Below, piece by piece: positions 1 to 11,548 of a stretch of 64,000 nucleotides of DNA. This DNA is from Phytoseiulus persimilis. Taxonomy: Eukaryota > Arthropoda > Arachnida > Mesostigmata > Phytoseiidae. Position 1 is the stretch's first letter, and each line of letters opens with the position of its first letter. The translations under genes and the position numbers were made by a program. Where the stretch lies: positions 17,236,001 to 17,300,000 of the forward strand of contig CM075103.1 of NCBI GenBank assembly GCA_037576195.1, read 5' to 3'. The notes beneath the pieces were generated by a model. It made no database searches, was not told where the DNA came from, and worked only from the letters and a program-made list of their open reading frames with translations.

Positions 1-101
1 ATTGCGTTCAACGAAAAAGGTTCTTTGAATGCGAGCTGGCTCCCACAACGTTACCGGCCCCTGAAAGCCCGGAACGATTCATTCTACGATTTTCAGCTTA
101 C

Positions 102-1498
102 CGAAGAGATTCCTGTGCCTCTTTGTCGAACTTTCCTCTCTTAGCAATCTGCATCGCCCACTTGTTCTTGGTTTTATGCCTCAACGATACTCGTTCTTCT
201 CTTCGGATCCTCTCCAGGTCCTCCAGTTTTTCCAGTGCCATCTGAGGGTTGGTGACTTTCAGTTGTTCGAACTCTCGAATAGCTTGCTTCATTCTGTCCT
301 TGCGTTGTGCTCGATGGAATTTCCGACTCTTGATTTTTCGAACTCTCCGATTCTTCAAAGCTTCAGAGTGCATCAATGACCGGAGTTTCCTCAACTCACT
401 GTGGAGGTTCCAAGGTTATTCTGTGGTCATCAGGGATTCGATCCGACATATCGACTCGAGCCCGATGATTGCTGACGGTAAGCTTCCGCCGGGATTCGGA
501 TGACTCAACCAACCTGAGCCTCGCTACAGCTTCTTCTTTTGTCAATGCTGTCAGCTGTTCTTCTTCGAACTGGGTCAGGGCAGCGTCGGAGTCGAGTCGG
601 TGCTTGCTCGACGACAGAAGGGCTTCAACTTGTTCTTCCAACTTTGTTGAGGGCTTGAACTTCTTGGTGAACTCAGCGCCCGTCTCTATCCTGAAACAAA
701 ATCAGACGGTTCTTGGGTCTCTTTTGTCACCCTTCGAGCAGGTTCATCATAGGGGCATGATTTTCCCTCGATCCAGCGATTGGGATGAGGGAAGTCCGTG
801 AGGGTGTTTTCTCACCTGATCTTCTCGTCGTTCAAAGGGAATCGAATCTGATCGGCGTTCTCGTGATGCTCCACAATTGGATCCCACTTCTTGAGTTCGG
901 CCGAAGTTTTTGCATAGCTGATGACTCTTTGAAGACGTTCCCGCGAAGTTTTGGGTAGGGGAACTGGCAGAGCTGCCGCTTTCTTCTTCAGTTTCAGTAC
1001 CTTGTTCCGTTTCTTCCTCAATTCTTCGGTGTTGTTGAGGTCCTGAAAGTGTGCCTTATTTTCAGAAGTATCCCTCAGCACCCACGTTCACTTCCATTGT
1101 GATCAGAACTCTATAGCATGAAGAATCGTATAAATTGAAGGAGCTCCCGTCACGAGCGAACATGCCTTGAGCATATCATACGCCGTGAGTCCTCCGTCTC
1201 TGGTGAAATCGAACTCCGACACATGATTCGAAGGCTCAGTCCGCTGTCGGACTTCTCGGCTTCCATAGAGAGCTTTGACTTTGTCAATCAACTTATTGTG
1301 ACTGAAATGGAGATCTTGGATCAGCGCGGCGCTCGTAGAAGAGCTTAACTTATCCTATCAGGGAGGAAATATAGGCAAGCTCGCAATATGAATAGAACGC
1401 GATGAAGCACTCTACTACCTTGCGCCTTGTGGGGTTTCTTCATGGTCACTGCCACTGTCAGCGTCTTCGAGGAGATCATTGATATCCAAACGACTCAT
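102..1498 (-). CDS. UTP14: UTP14, U3 snoRNA-associated ribosome biogenesis protein (3' end outside window)
   Basis: Utp14 is a nucleolar component of the SSU processome that helps mature 18S rRNA. Five minus-strand exons join in phase: 1498-1419, 1343-1154, 1042-816, 690-514 and 398-102. The family's features appear in order: an N-terminal segment with RQRTEPSNHVSEF; a basic block followed by PVPLPKTSRERLQR and KKWDPIVEHHENADQIRFPL; an acidic/helical stretch; and the signature KIKSRKFHR...AIREFEQLK...EERVSLRHKTKNKWA. The start codon at 1498 opens an acidic N-terminus (MSRLDINDLLEDADSGSD) typical of the family. The last exon in the window ends at a TCTTCG|GTAAGC donor, so the C-terminal half lies beyond the left edge. 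The gene is head to head with SKA1. The second intron (1153-1043) is the least certain junction. Confidence 0.9.
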
Positions 1499-2305
1499 TG
1501 CATAGAACTACGTTCACGGTTCCCCTATAAATATGGATGGAATTAGCCGAGGACACACCAGCACTCGAAATGATGGCGCACGGTTGTTTATCGGGAAACG
1601 CACGTGCGGCCTCCGTCAGTTAAGGGAATCGAAAGTGCGGTAGCCGCGAGCTCTACGTTGAGTTCTCTGGAGTTGGAAGCGGAATACTGGAAGGACCGAG
1701 GCCTTCTTTGGAAGATATCGGTGTCACAGCCTACGTTCCACCCCCTGCAGAACAGGGGGCCCGCGCTGCTCGAGTGCAGCGTCACCCCCGAATCCGAAGC
1801 AGGTTCGGAGTCTCTTAATCAACGGAAGTCCCTTGTCAATTTTGAATCTTCCAGCGGTTGGCGCCCACTCCTGCGTGAATCTGTGCTTCGGAGCATTCGA
1901 ATGAAGTTCTGAGGGCTGCTGCTGAATCATTGGGTAGCATTTCTCAGGAATGGCAACTCTGGGGCCCGTGCTTCCCGGTACCACAGATTCGAGTGACACG
2001 AAAGCAGTAGCTTCAGAGAGGTTCCTCAACTCCTGCAGGAATGTCGAGGAACTGGAGAGACTCACGTCGCAGTATGCGATGATGTGTAAACTCCTTCGAG
2101 GTGTGTCAAATATGAGGTCTCGTTTCATTTCGGCCTGCTTCGATCTCCTCGGTCCTTGGTGCATGGTAAGGACCCGTGGATCGAAGCGGCACAGCATGAG
2201 CTCTCACACAGCGAGCCGATCGCGGGCTACTCCGGTATCAGTGTTTTGCGTTTCTATCTCGGAGATTTTTTCATAGGTTTGCCCGAGGAGCCTTGTGATA
2301 CTAAC
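1499..2305. other. UTP14-SKA1 divergent intergenic / 5' leader region
   Basis: This is the shared upstream region of two divergent genes. Open frames occur on the plus strand (1604-1912, 1950-2276) and the minus strand (1724-2197), but none resembles a known protein. A plus-strand donor (GCATG|GTAAGG near 2165) and an acceptor (TTTTTTCATAG ending at 2276) could remove an intron from the SKA1 5' leader. If so, much of this stretch is untranslated first exon. Confidence 0.4.
1526..1533. promoter_or_regulatory. TATA-like element between UTP14 and SKA1
   Basis: TATAAATA lies 28-35 bases upstream of the UTP14 start codon on the plus strand, and reads TATTTATA on the minus strand. It could serve either divergent gene. 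It is a sequence match only; no transcription start is known. Confidence 0.25.
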
Positions 2306-3694
2306 ATGGCTGCCAAGCTGAAGAATGAGATGGTGGAGATCGACGCTGCTCTCGAGAGTTTGACCAACGCTACGCTCGAGGCAGAACAATTGAAAGCTGA
2401 AATCAGAACGATCATGGACGAAATAAAAGAGCACATTCGACAAAACGTACGTTAGTGTTGACCTGGCCGAATGAGTCCATTATAGACCAAAACAGGATGT
2501 GGGGCCTAAGGCTCGCTGATTCGGGAGAAAGCACGAACCCCGCCATTTTTCCTCCTCCAAGACCATGTTGCGTTGGGTCGAAGATCGCTTAGGAGGATAT
2601 CCACGTCCATCGGCCATCCTCGAAGAGCTCAGGTTCGGGGGATCTCCGGAAGTTCCGATTCACAGCTTGGAACCGCGCCATTCATAAGTCCTCGAACTCT
2701 TTGATGAGCTTTCTCCTGACCAAAACCAAATCGGGCTCGATTGTGATCTGTTCGTAGTCCGGCCCTGCCGAGGCGAGCTATTTCGATTGAGCACAAGATT
2801 TTCGGGAGACGGTGTGATTGTTCTTTCGACGCCATTCAAGCACATGGGAGAATACTCCGACGGGAAAACGCTCCTGATTACAGATGGACAACTTCATCCT
2901 GAACAGCTCCTTGCAATCCTTGAAACAAGCCTCATCGTCGGTACGTCGCACCGGCACTCCGAGCAAGAGGTTAGGAGAATCGATCGATGATCCGGTGCCA
3001 GACCCCGAGAAACAGCCGAGTGCGCGTGAAGGCCGGATGATTTCCGCAGATGTCGATAAAGAGAACCACGAAGACCGGGGAACGAGCATCAATCAGAACA
3101 AGGAATCGCGTTCAACCATAGTTTCTGCACAAGAGTTCCGAGGAGTTCCCGAGTAAGTCAACTGGACTTTCACTCCGATGCTGCGACATGTCTTGAAAGC
3201 AGCGTGTTCAACTTATCTTTTCAGTGTGTTCCGACATAATCTCGGGCATCATTGAGGGGACCGCCCCAGTGTGAGCCGGGGATCAGTGAGGGCTCACCCG
3301 TATGGCGAATCAAATACAGCTATAATATGACTACGGGCGGTTTCTGAATGAAAGAATTGTCTTCTCTTCTTCAAGGCATCTGCGAGGACGTCTCACAGTC
3401 GGGAAAGTGAACGAAACGCTCGAAATGTTGCGAAACGTCACACACCTCAAGTACCGTTTGCTAAAGAAAGGGAAAGGTTTGACGATGACTGAGAAGGAGG
3501 CGGTGGTCAGGATGCGGTCTGAAAACGTCCCCGCCCTGGGTGATAGTCGTTTCATAACTGAAGCAGACATTTTCCTCTTCAAGCGGATGCGACTGACGAG
3601 AGCCACCTTGAGCCATCTCGTTGTGCTTCGCCATTTGCAAAGGACCTGCGAAGTTCGTGACCGAAATATTCTACGTATCATCCTCAAAAGTTGA
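2306..3694 (+). CDS. SKA1: SKA1, spindle and kinetochore-associated protein 1
   Basis: SKA1 is the microtubule-binding subunit of the Ska complex, which keeps kinetochores attached to depolymerising microtubule ends. Three exons join in phase: 2306-2446, 2884-3152 and 3376-3694, giving about 242 residues (human SKA1 is 255). The N-terminal exon is a coiled coil (EIDAALESLTN...LKAEIRTIMDEI), as expected for Ska complex assembly. The middle exon is a Ser/Pro/charged linker ending in AQEFRGVPE. The last exon is the winged-helix microtubule-binding domain, with RFITEADIFLFKRM and LRHLQRTCEVRDRN; these align with the human segments ending VEADIKEF and LRHCRRLSEVRGGG. The ATG at 2306 was chosen because it gives the family length. 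The exon begins at an acceptor at 2276, so an upstream untranslated exon is likely. Confidence 0.85.
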
Positions 3695-3962
3695 CAGATG
3701 AATTGTAATTTCTCGATTTCCAAGGAGAAGATGAATAGCTATGAAGAGCCAGAGAGAACTACGTACTCTGTTTTGATGTGAAAAGATATGTATGCATCAT
3801 TGGACTCGGTAATGATGCAATACAGGGGACCCCACGAACCGTTCATTCGAACTTGGGTTGTGAGAGACCAGAATCAATCCAATATAACTTGTTGAAGACG
3901 TCGATGACGTTGTCTTCCCCCGAAACAATCTGCATCGGTGGCTAATACGCTTTCATCAACAC
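3695..3962. other. Intergenic, SKA1 3' flank
   Basis: This is the presumed 3' untranslated region and flank of SKA1. I see no conserved open frame and no clear AATAAA signal. Confidence 0.4.
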
Positions 3963-4812
3963 CAGGGGTTCCCAACCTTCTTCAGTCGGCTTAACCCCGC
4001 GGGGGTCCGCGCACCCCTCTCAGTAACGCTCGGGGGGTCCCGGAGGTCTCTCCTTCCATGCTTGAAGACTAATTTTCCGATCTGAATATCAGATGCCTAT
4101 TGCTATCAGAGCGTCTGGTCAATGAAAGAAGAATAACGCAGTGTCGATATTTTACTTTCTATTGACTACTCGCGTGCACAAACTCAGAGCGGGCGAATCG
4201 ACAATTTCTGAGGACGACGATTGCTGCTGGAGATGACGGTGGAGGTTAAGGTGCTCCATGAATGAGATTTGGGTATGGTGATTGCCCTTCCCTGCTCTCG
4301 CTCTTCTTTGAGTGACGTTGAAAACGCACTTCGACGCATGGCGCGAAGAGAAGGAGAGCTACAATCACACTGTTGGTGGCTCGAATAATTACTGCCCCGG
4401 CGTAATAACTACGTTGGCGAAGCCCTCCTGTATGCAATTCTCCCGTTAGAACGGGAACACTCGTTCGTCGGAACGCATTCCAATTCAATTCAACTTCAAT
4501 ATGCAGAGACCATGTACTTTCGACCTCGGATGACTGCTCGTCGCACAATCGCGCGACTAGAAAAAATAGAACAAATGGATACTGAAAATCAGTGGTATGC
4601 TGATTTACGAGTTAAACGTCAGGAGTTGAAGAGCTCAGCGAATTCCAGATACTGTGTCAAGAATCAGCGAGTCAGGTGCATCACGTTTGCTCCGACGGTG
4701 TTCTCAACTCGATTCATCGGGGAGAATTTGATCGCATCGAACACCCTCCATGATCCCCGAAAACGCTTGACGGATCTCCCAGGATCCGCGGACCCTTGGT
4801 ATGGAACCACTG
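3963..4812. mobile_element. hAT-like non-autonomous element (850 bp, degenerate)
   Basis: The left end reads CAGGGGTTCCCAACC. The right end, read inward on the opposite strand, is CAGTGGTTCCATACC, matching at 12 of 15 positions. This CAGKGGTTCCCAAC start is typical of hAT-superfamily termini. A GGGTCCGCG block follows inside both ends in the same relative orientation. The flanking octamers (atcaacac and gtctgaac) match at only 4 of 8, so the target-site duplication has decayed or the true edge differs. No hAT transposase motif is visible inside; a 110-codon frame at 4512-4844 is unrecognised. Confidence 0.5.
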
Positions 4813-5346
4813 GTCTGAACAATCGGAAGCAGGCCCATTCTTGATCATCGCAAACGTCATACTCTCTGTTAGTTTCATCGATGTCGTGGATGCGCCTCCG
4901 ATTGCAGCCGTTGCTCGCTTGTCCTTCGGGAACGTTAACAGCTCGTTTCACAGCTCAATGTTGTCCGTGACGAAACACGAAAGCTGTTCCGGTGTCTCCA
5001 CGGCATCCATTCAGGGGCCCAGTGCTCGCCATACCTGTCATCATCTCACGGATGGAGGGAGGGCTCCTGTGGGAGCGAACGGAAGAGTCAACGACAACCG
5101 AGTCTTTGAAACGAATACTTTATGAATTTGGAGGCTGTATCTGCTCAACAGGAAATTCCAAGGAATGATCGGTATGGCCTGCCCCCTCTCTCTCCCTCTC
5201 CTCAGACTAGTTATGTCCGGAGAAGCCCCGAGAAGCGCTTTCTTGAAGACCAACGAAACTTGTGGGACGAAACTGGCTATGCTGCCGTTCTCCTGTTTCG
5301 GGCTCACTCGGTCGCATATATTCTCTCGCCCATCATTCATGAGCAG
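4813..5346. other. Intergenic, 3' flank of the P450 gene
   Basis: This stretch lies between the hAT-like element and the stop codon of the minus-strand P450. Several overlapping short frames exist on both strands, none recognisable. Nothing else is seen. Confidence 0.35.
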
Positions 5347-8118
5347 CTACAATAACTCCAAGTCACACTTCAGAGGCTCTTTTATCTGTTGAAAAGATGG
5401 CAGAACCGACGTTGCGATCAACGCTGAATCGAGTGGCTCATCCTTAGATGAAATCCTGTATTTAGTGAGGAGCTTTGCCAGTGTCAGTTTCATCTCCATC
5501 TGAGCAAATCGCATCCCAATACAGTTTCGTGGCCCGGCTCCAAACGGCTGCCATGAGAAACTCATGGCCGTAGTTCTGTTCTCAGGCAGAAATCGTTCCG
5601 GACGGAACTCGTGCGGACTCGGGAAAACGGTTTCATCATAATGTAGCTCATTCACCGATGCAAACACGCTCATTCCTTTCGGTATGGTGATTGAATCGTA
5701 CGTGACCTCCTCTGCTGCAGTCCGGGCGGTGAAGCTGTGACGGAAGGTAACGTCTATTATCTTTCAAGGTCGAGAACCACCATCGAACTCCGCACGGAAC
5801 CAACACTCCCTCGTCTCAATTGGCGATATACTGTTGCTCAACTCACAAATAAACCGGGGCATACATTCGCAGCGTTTCTCGAATGACGGCTTCCGTATAC
5901 AAGCATCCCTGTAAACGCTCAAACTCAAAGATCTCCCCCCCGTCCGTGGCCTCCAGAAGCTCTTTGCGAACTTTCTCCTGGACCTCGGGGAAGCGGAGGA
6001 GAATTCTCGTGACAAAAGCCAGAGACGAGGACGTGGTCTCGTACCTGTGGAGCACACACATATTCATCGAGTGGCGGAAGCAATTGCAATTCGAGACGAT
6101 TATTAGGAAACAATGTAGCACAGCTTCCGATGCTCAACTGACCCGGCTAGAAGCACGAGGACGGCGTTATGAATCACTTCGGTATCTGAAAGCCCTTTGG
6201 ATTTCATCGCCGAAGGGCATTCCATCACAGGATCGGCGTCTCCTGCGACCTGCTTGCTGTCGTCAGCTCCGAGCTTCTCGGCCTCATCCCCAGCGATCAA
6301 TGAGCTCATATTCGCTGAGGACGTTCCGCTGATCCGTGCGTCCATCATGAGTTGAAGTAAATCTGAGCGTTCCAGCTATGGGCAGAGAAGAATCGGGAGT
6401 TTCTTCAGACCCGAATCGCGAGTTCTCTGATGGACCGAGAGCTTGTTGCGATCTATTGATGATCGATAGACGGGAACACCAGATCTGGTCGGCTGAAACG
6501 CACGTACCGCAGGGTTGGATCTTCTCATCTTCACAACTTCTGTGCACCGTCGTATGAGAGCTGCTCCAGCATCTTCTCCGGAGTTTTTCGTACGGGAGTT
6601 GGTATCAATTATCAGTTTCCCTGCCAACTTCATGAGTCCTGGGAATGAAACTGGAACGCACCACGAAGTTCAACTCACGAATACAGTGGAAGCCGAGGGG
6701 ATACTTTCCCAGTCACTATCAATAGCTCACCGATCACTAGTACAAACAGGTTGAACTGGAATGCAAACATAGACTTGACTTGTCTCAAGATCTTCGAATT
6801 CCCGATGTCATCTTGGACACGGAAATCGACACCCATTCCCGTCTTGCAGATCGTGTCCAGTGTTAACGCTTGGTACAGCTCGTACATGTCGCATTGGATG
6901 GACTTCTTGAAGTCCTCATCAACGTTCATCATGAATTTATCAACGCTTGCGCACACTTCAGGTGTCACCTGTAATGAATGCTCGATGGAGACACTTTTTC
7001 CCCGCCGAGGTCCCAGCCATACTCTGATAGGACCGGTTCGTGACAGACCTTCCTCAACTTCTTTGATGTAAACGAGGGTGTGAGCGTCGAGCGCACCTCT
7101 TTCCATCGCTGACCTTTCAAGATAATAAGAGCGTCATGGATACTCCCTCCATTCGCCCCATTAACTAGCTCCTGGAACGGATGTTCACTCTCAGAATCTT
7201 GGTAGACATTCGATACCACCATTCCGCCTTCCTCTCCGTGCATTGGAATCCGCGCTTTTTCCTGTCCCTCTCTCCGACGGGCACAGTAGGACCCACTGGC
7301 TTGCGGTCCGAGAGTCGAGCGATCGAGCTTGAGCTCCGAAGCGACACCCGCCGATAACTCAACGGACCCTGAACTCCCCTCTGAGGAATTCCGCAGAAAC
7401 AGCGGATCCGGTCCAATGACGCAGCTGGACCCGAACGGAGTTCTGCCGCCGGCCTTGGGAAGGAATCTGCCGCGGACCGCTGGCGGTCTTCGGGAACGGC
7501 TTCGAAGATTCGCGGCGAAGGCCAACATGCCGGAGCGTTTCGCCGCCTGAGGTCCTCCGATTGCGGATGGAACGCTCCCGTCACTCACAGGAGCGATACG
7601 ATCGGTTTGAGTTGGTTCCGGTTAGACTCACTGAGCGATCGGTGAAATTGTGGAAGTCCTTCAGCATAATTTTTTTCAGAATCTCGACGTCTGATATGAG
7701 CATTGCGGGTGACGGTCCCATGAAGAATCCGACGACTGGTCCATACTGTTCATGCCATCTTCTCTGCATTACGATGTGACCATGCTTGGAAATATCCCAC
7801 ATGTTGCCCCATAGAAAGCTCGGTGATGGACCAGGAATGTTTAGACGCTTGAACGTCTGGAGGATCTTGATTCGCCATCTGGAATTCGAGAAATCAAGTG
7901 AGCGGAGACATGTCTTAAGAGCTCAGTACTGGTGAAACGTGTGATAAGGAGTTGTGCTCCTGCACGCATGCGTGAGTCTCAAAATCCTTTTTCCCATAGC
8001 GGCTCTGGAAGATCTCCATGGTGTGAACCGGACTCTAGACTGGAGCTGAATCTATTACTGACCTTATACAGTACAGCATGTAAACGACCAGGATAGCAAC
8101 ACATGCGTTCCAGAGCAT
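5347..8118 (-). CDS. Cytochrome P450, CYP3 clan (microsomal monooxygenase)
   Basis: This is a complete eight-exon gene of about 543 residues: 8118-8063, 7878-7632, 7189-7049, 6968-6731, 6638-6508, 6375-6143, 6044-5847 and 5734-5347. All phases agree. The first exon is a hydrophobic signal-anchor (MLWNACVAILVVYMLYCI) followed by the proline hinge NIPGPSP, which places it in the ER membrane facing the cytosol. Later landmarks are the B-C region RWKEVRSTLTPSFTSKKLRK, the I-helix oxygen-binding AGYETTSS (about 348-355), the K-helix ETLR (about 405-408), the PERF motif RPERFLP, and the heme loop FGAGPRNCIG with its cysteine ligand near residue 486. The hydrophobic I-helix entry and these motifs point to the CYP3 clan (CYP3A/6/9-like), whose members oxidise xenobiotics and lipophilic hormones. 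The substrate cannot be told from sequence. It looks intact and functional. Confidence 0.93.
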
Positions 8119-8251
8119 CCTACTTCCCAAAGTTTCCAGAGTGTCGGTGCTGCCACACCTCAGGCGTTTCCCCGCTTTGAAAGACGCGATTACACCAGAA
8201 AGGAGAAGTTTCTCTCTCTGGCAGATGGCCTTGACGGGATCGACCACCGTT

Positions 8252-8264
8252 CGGCTTTATATCG
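8252..8264 (-). promoter_or_regulatory. Candidate TATA box of the P450 gene
   Basis: GATATAAAGCC on the minus strand lies about 135-145 bases upstream of the P450 start codon. The position would suit a core promoter with a roughly 100-base leader. It is inferred from sequence alone. Confidence 0.3.
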
Positions 8265-9249
8265 ATCTCCTGGGATTTCCTTGATGTTATCACCACAAGC
8301 GAGTGTTGCTGTGCGGGGAATATGCACGAGGGATCTGAGAGCTACTCGATTTCACGCATTCGGATAGTCAGGATTCCTTCGTCTTGATGGAAGTAGACTC
8401 CTGGGATGCTTCACACATATAGTCAGTGCAAAGCTCTATGTCAGTGAGCGGGAAACTATACGCGGCCGCATGTCAGGTTCGAGATAATTCGGGCTCAAGA
8501 CCCTGACTTCTTCGATCCCCTGCTCTGGGCGTCATCGATTCCTCGGACATAACCCAATATAATCATCGAATTCGAATGGGGCGACTCGACCCTAGTCGAG
8601 TTTGTCGGCTGTGACAATCTGCAATCATGAATGCTTTGCGAGGTCCACGCTGACATGCGTGCGCGCATGCACACTCATGATCTGCAGCGTGTCTGTATCC
8701 GGTGAACAGTTGTGGCCATCGGGTAGCGGAAACTCATGCGCCGTGCATCCCGGCCTTCGACGTACAGATTGGATCCAGGAGTGCTCTTTGACTCGCCGCC
8801 GAGCAGCGCAGAATATACACAGCTCGAGACATCGCGGAGGTGAGACCCGTAGCTCCCACTTCTGATCCGAGGATATCATTTCGAAGTTCTGGCCGTCACA
8901 GACAAAGGACTTATTCGAGGAGCGGAGCAACCTTTCTGCCACCGATCTGTCTAGCGAATATTCGAGCGTGTTCCCATTTCTCACACCGAATTCATGCGAG
9001 TCCTGGTTGACGTTTTGCTGCTTCCGTCTGAAGATCCGCCTCTGATCGCTCAGCTTTCCAGTGACGAGCACCGGTGCTTTCACTTGCCGATCGCATTCAT
9101 TCAGTGAGTATTGATTTTTAACTTTTCGTCGGTATCGTGAATTTTCGCCATTTGCAAGAAAGCCTGAAGCGAGAGCGGTGGTTACCGAGGAAACCGAACA
9201 GCTCGTGTGGTCAATCATACGAGCCGTCATTCTGCTCCAGAAAAAGGGA
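8265..9249. other. Intergenic region between the divergent P450 and RCC1 genes
   Basis: This holds the upstream DNA of both genes. A 252-codon minus-strand frame (8625-9383) crosses it and runs into RCC1 exon 1, but resembles nothing known. Plus-strand frame is open from about 9178 into RCC1, so the RCC1 start could lie slightly upstream of the ATG chosen here. Confidence 0.35.
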
Positions 9250-11548
9250 ATGGAGAAGGCCCGAAGCAAGAGCCCATCTCCTCCGGGCTCGGATGATGTC
9301 CAAGAACCAAAAGTCAAGAGGGTTCGCGGCCCTGATGCAAGCAACGGTGAGCGGACCCAATTACCCGGATCACCAAGAAACATTGAGCACCAACAACATT
9401 TGAAGTCTCCGAATGTTCTAGATGTTTATGCTTTCCAAGAAGATGGGAACTCCGAATCGAAGGAAACAACTAAGAAGCAGAGGAGAGCAGGAACTCGGAA
9501 GCTCAAGGAAGTGAAACCCGAGCCGGAACCTGCGCAAGGCGATGAGGAGGATCGATCGGTGGAGAATACCGAAGCTCCAGCCCCCAAAAGGAACGCCGCC
9601 GGACAAAAGCGGAAGAACCCCCGCACGAGCGGACCAGCGGCAGGATCGTCTTCAGAAACCATCGGAACTACCCTGAAAGATTCCACGGATCCCAAACGCC
9701 CTCGGAGAGTTTCTCGCAAACTGCCGAGCTCAACTCACACTTTGCTCTCCATTCCAAGCGTGGAGGGAGGGACGGCAGTATTGGTGTCGGGCGATAATGA
9801 AACAGGCCAGTTGGGTCAAGAGCGGAACTGCGCCGTCCGCTTCGTGTCCGTCCCGGGGGTGGAGGAAAAGGTTAGTCGTTCTCGATCAAATTTCTTCTGA
9901 ACGAATCCGATATCGACCATGTCTCACGAGCCGAGGCCTTGGGAAACCACCGCGACTCCTCTGCTACAGGAACTGAGTTTCGAACGGAGCGGCTTTTCTT
10001 TACGGTTTTTTGTATCTCAGATTGTGACCTGTGCCGCCGGAGGAATGCATTCGTTGCTCCTGAGCGACAAAGGAAACGTATTTTCTTTCGGCTGCAATGA
10101 CGACGGATCTCTCGGAAGGGAGACGGAAGAAGAGGAGGACTGCTTCAAACCGGGCCGCATTCTGTTCGACGGCGCAAAGGTGCATGTCGGCCATAAATTC
10201 AAATCTTGAGGGGGGGGGCTCGCCCGCTCGGACTCCCTGAAGATGCATGAGTTTCAGTACCTTGCAAGTGCCGAACTCTCGGCATGTACCGATTGGCATG
10301 GCGAGACTCAATCGGGGGAGGCGACAATTGTTCAAGGAACGATTTTCCTCCTGACAGATCGCCAAGATCGCGGCTGGCAACATTCATTCCCTAGCTTTGA
10401 GCACAGACTGTCGCGTCTTCATATGGGGAAGCTATCGGGACAACTCCGGAGCATTCGGCATTTCCCCGCAAAACACGTCTTGCGCTTCGGAGCCCCTGGA
10501 ACTGACAGTGCCTGACAGCATCGTGGACATAGCCTGTGGCGCGGAACATACGTTAATGCTGACCGAAGAGGTTTGTGTTTCGAACACGGAGGGTCAGAGG
10601 GAGCCAGCCAAAGCTTCGGAGCTTCCAGTTCACGAGTTTCGTAAATGTTTCAGGGCACGATCTACACTATGGGATGCGCGGAGCATGGTAGGCTGGGACG
10701 GATCAGAAAATCGCATTGTTGTCGAGAGAATCGCCGTGCACGCCAGGTAAACCTCCCCGGACCTTAGAATCTGAAATCATGGAATACGGGCGTCTTCCCC
10801 ATCGTTTCGTCCTGATCAGCTTCGAGCGCTCCTTAGACTATCCCGTTGTGCGACAGATTCCTCTGGATGATGGGTTGTTGACGGCGCTCTGTTTCTTCAT
10901 CTCTCCGAAAAACAGGTGATGCTGACGCCGTTTCCGATTCGGATGCCCAGACGGCCCGGGCGCGGACTCAAGCAGGCACATTTCAACGCGATATGGGCAG
11001 GACGGTACTGCACTTTCGCACGCAATGCCGACGGTTCAATTTGGGGATGCGGTCTGAACAACTTTGGTCAGCTCGGGGAGGTCCATCCAGAAGATCACGA
11101 CGACAACTTCGTCTATCAACCGGTCGAGCTACGCGCCTTCAATCTTATGAAGGAATGGGTTCAAATTTGTGGGGGTGAACAACACACCTTGGCATTGGAC
11201 AGTGAGGGTACCGTGTACTCCATGGGTCGAGCGCTCTACGGCAGACTTGGGCTCGGCGAGGCCGAAGCGAGCGATCCGGATGTAAAAAGGCTCACGCCTG
11301 TTCCAGGCTTAGAGGCCCGCGTCGTCAGCATAGCGGCCGGGGATCACTGCAGTTTTGCTCTAGACGATGGAGGTCAGCTCTGGAGTTGGGGTCGTGGCTC
11401 GAATATGCTCGGACAGGGTGATCGCGATAAAGCCGCTGAAACTGACATATTCGTTCCAACGTTATGCACTTCCAAGGCCCTGAAGGACAAGAAGGTCATT
11501 CGTATTGGAGCGGGATCTAATCATGCCCTGTGTGTCATCAGCGTGTAG
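9250..11548 (+). CDS. RCC1: RCC1, regulator of chromosome condensation (Ran guanine-nucleotide exchange factor)
   Basis: RCC1 binds nucleosomes and loads GTP onto Ran, setting the chromatin Ran-GTP gradient used for nuclear import and spindle assembly. Five exons join in phase: 9250-9870, 10021-10179, 10358-10570, 10654-10746 and 10916-11548, about 572 residues. The beta-propeller shows repeated blades: VSGDNETGQLGQ; CAAGGMHSLLLSDKGNVFSF; IAAGNIHSLALS; CGAEHTLMLTEEGTIYTMG; WGCGLNNFGQLGE; GGEQHTLALDSEGTVYSMG; GDHCSFALDDGGQLWSWG; and IGAGSNHALCV at the end. Before the propeller is a basic, low-complexity extension of about 180 residues, with NLS-like runs such as PKRPRRVSRK. Human RCC1 has only a short tail there, so the extension is unusual. 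Many introns fall between blades. Confidence 0.94.

Noticed and set aside
1724..2197. 157-codon minus-strand frame between UTP14 and SKA1
   Set aside because: No family resemblance and opposed by equally open plus-strand frames; the region is stop-poor.
6965..7588. 207-codon minus-strand frame crossing P450 intron 2, exon 3 and intron 3
   Set aside because: Its conserved part is only P450 exon 3 (7189-7049). The rest is intron that happens to be open. The eight-exon model has consistent phases and normal P450 length.
8625..9383. 252-codon minus-strand open frame upstream of and overlapping RCC1 exon 1
   Set aside because: It is antisense to the well-supported RCC1 N-terminus for over 100 bases, has no recognisable domain and no supporting splice sites.
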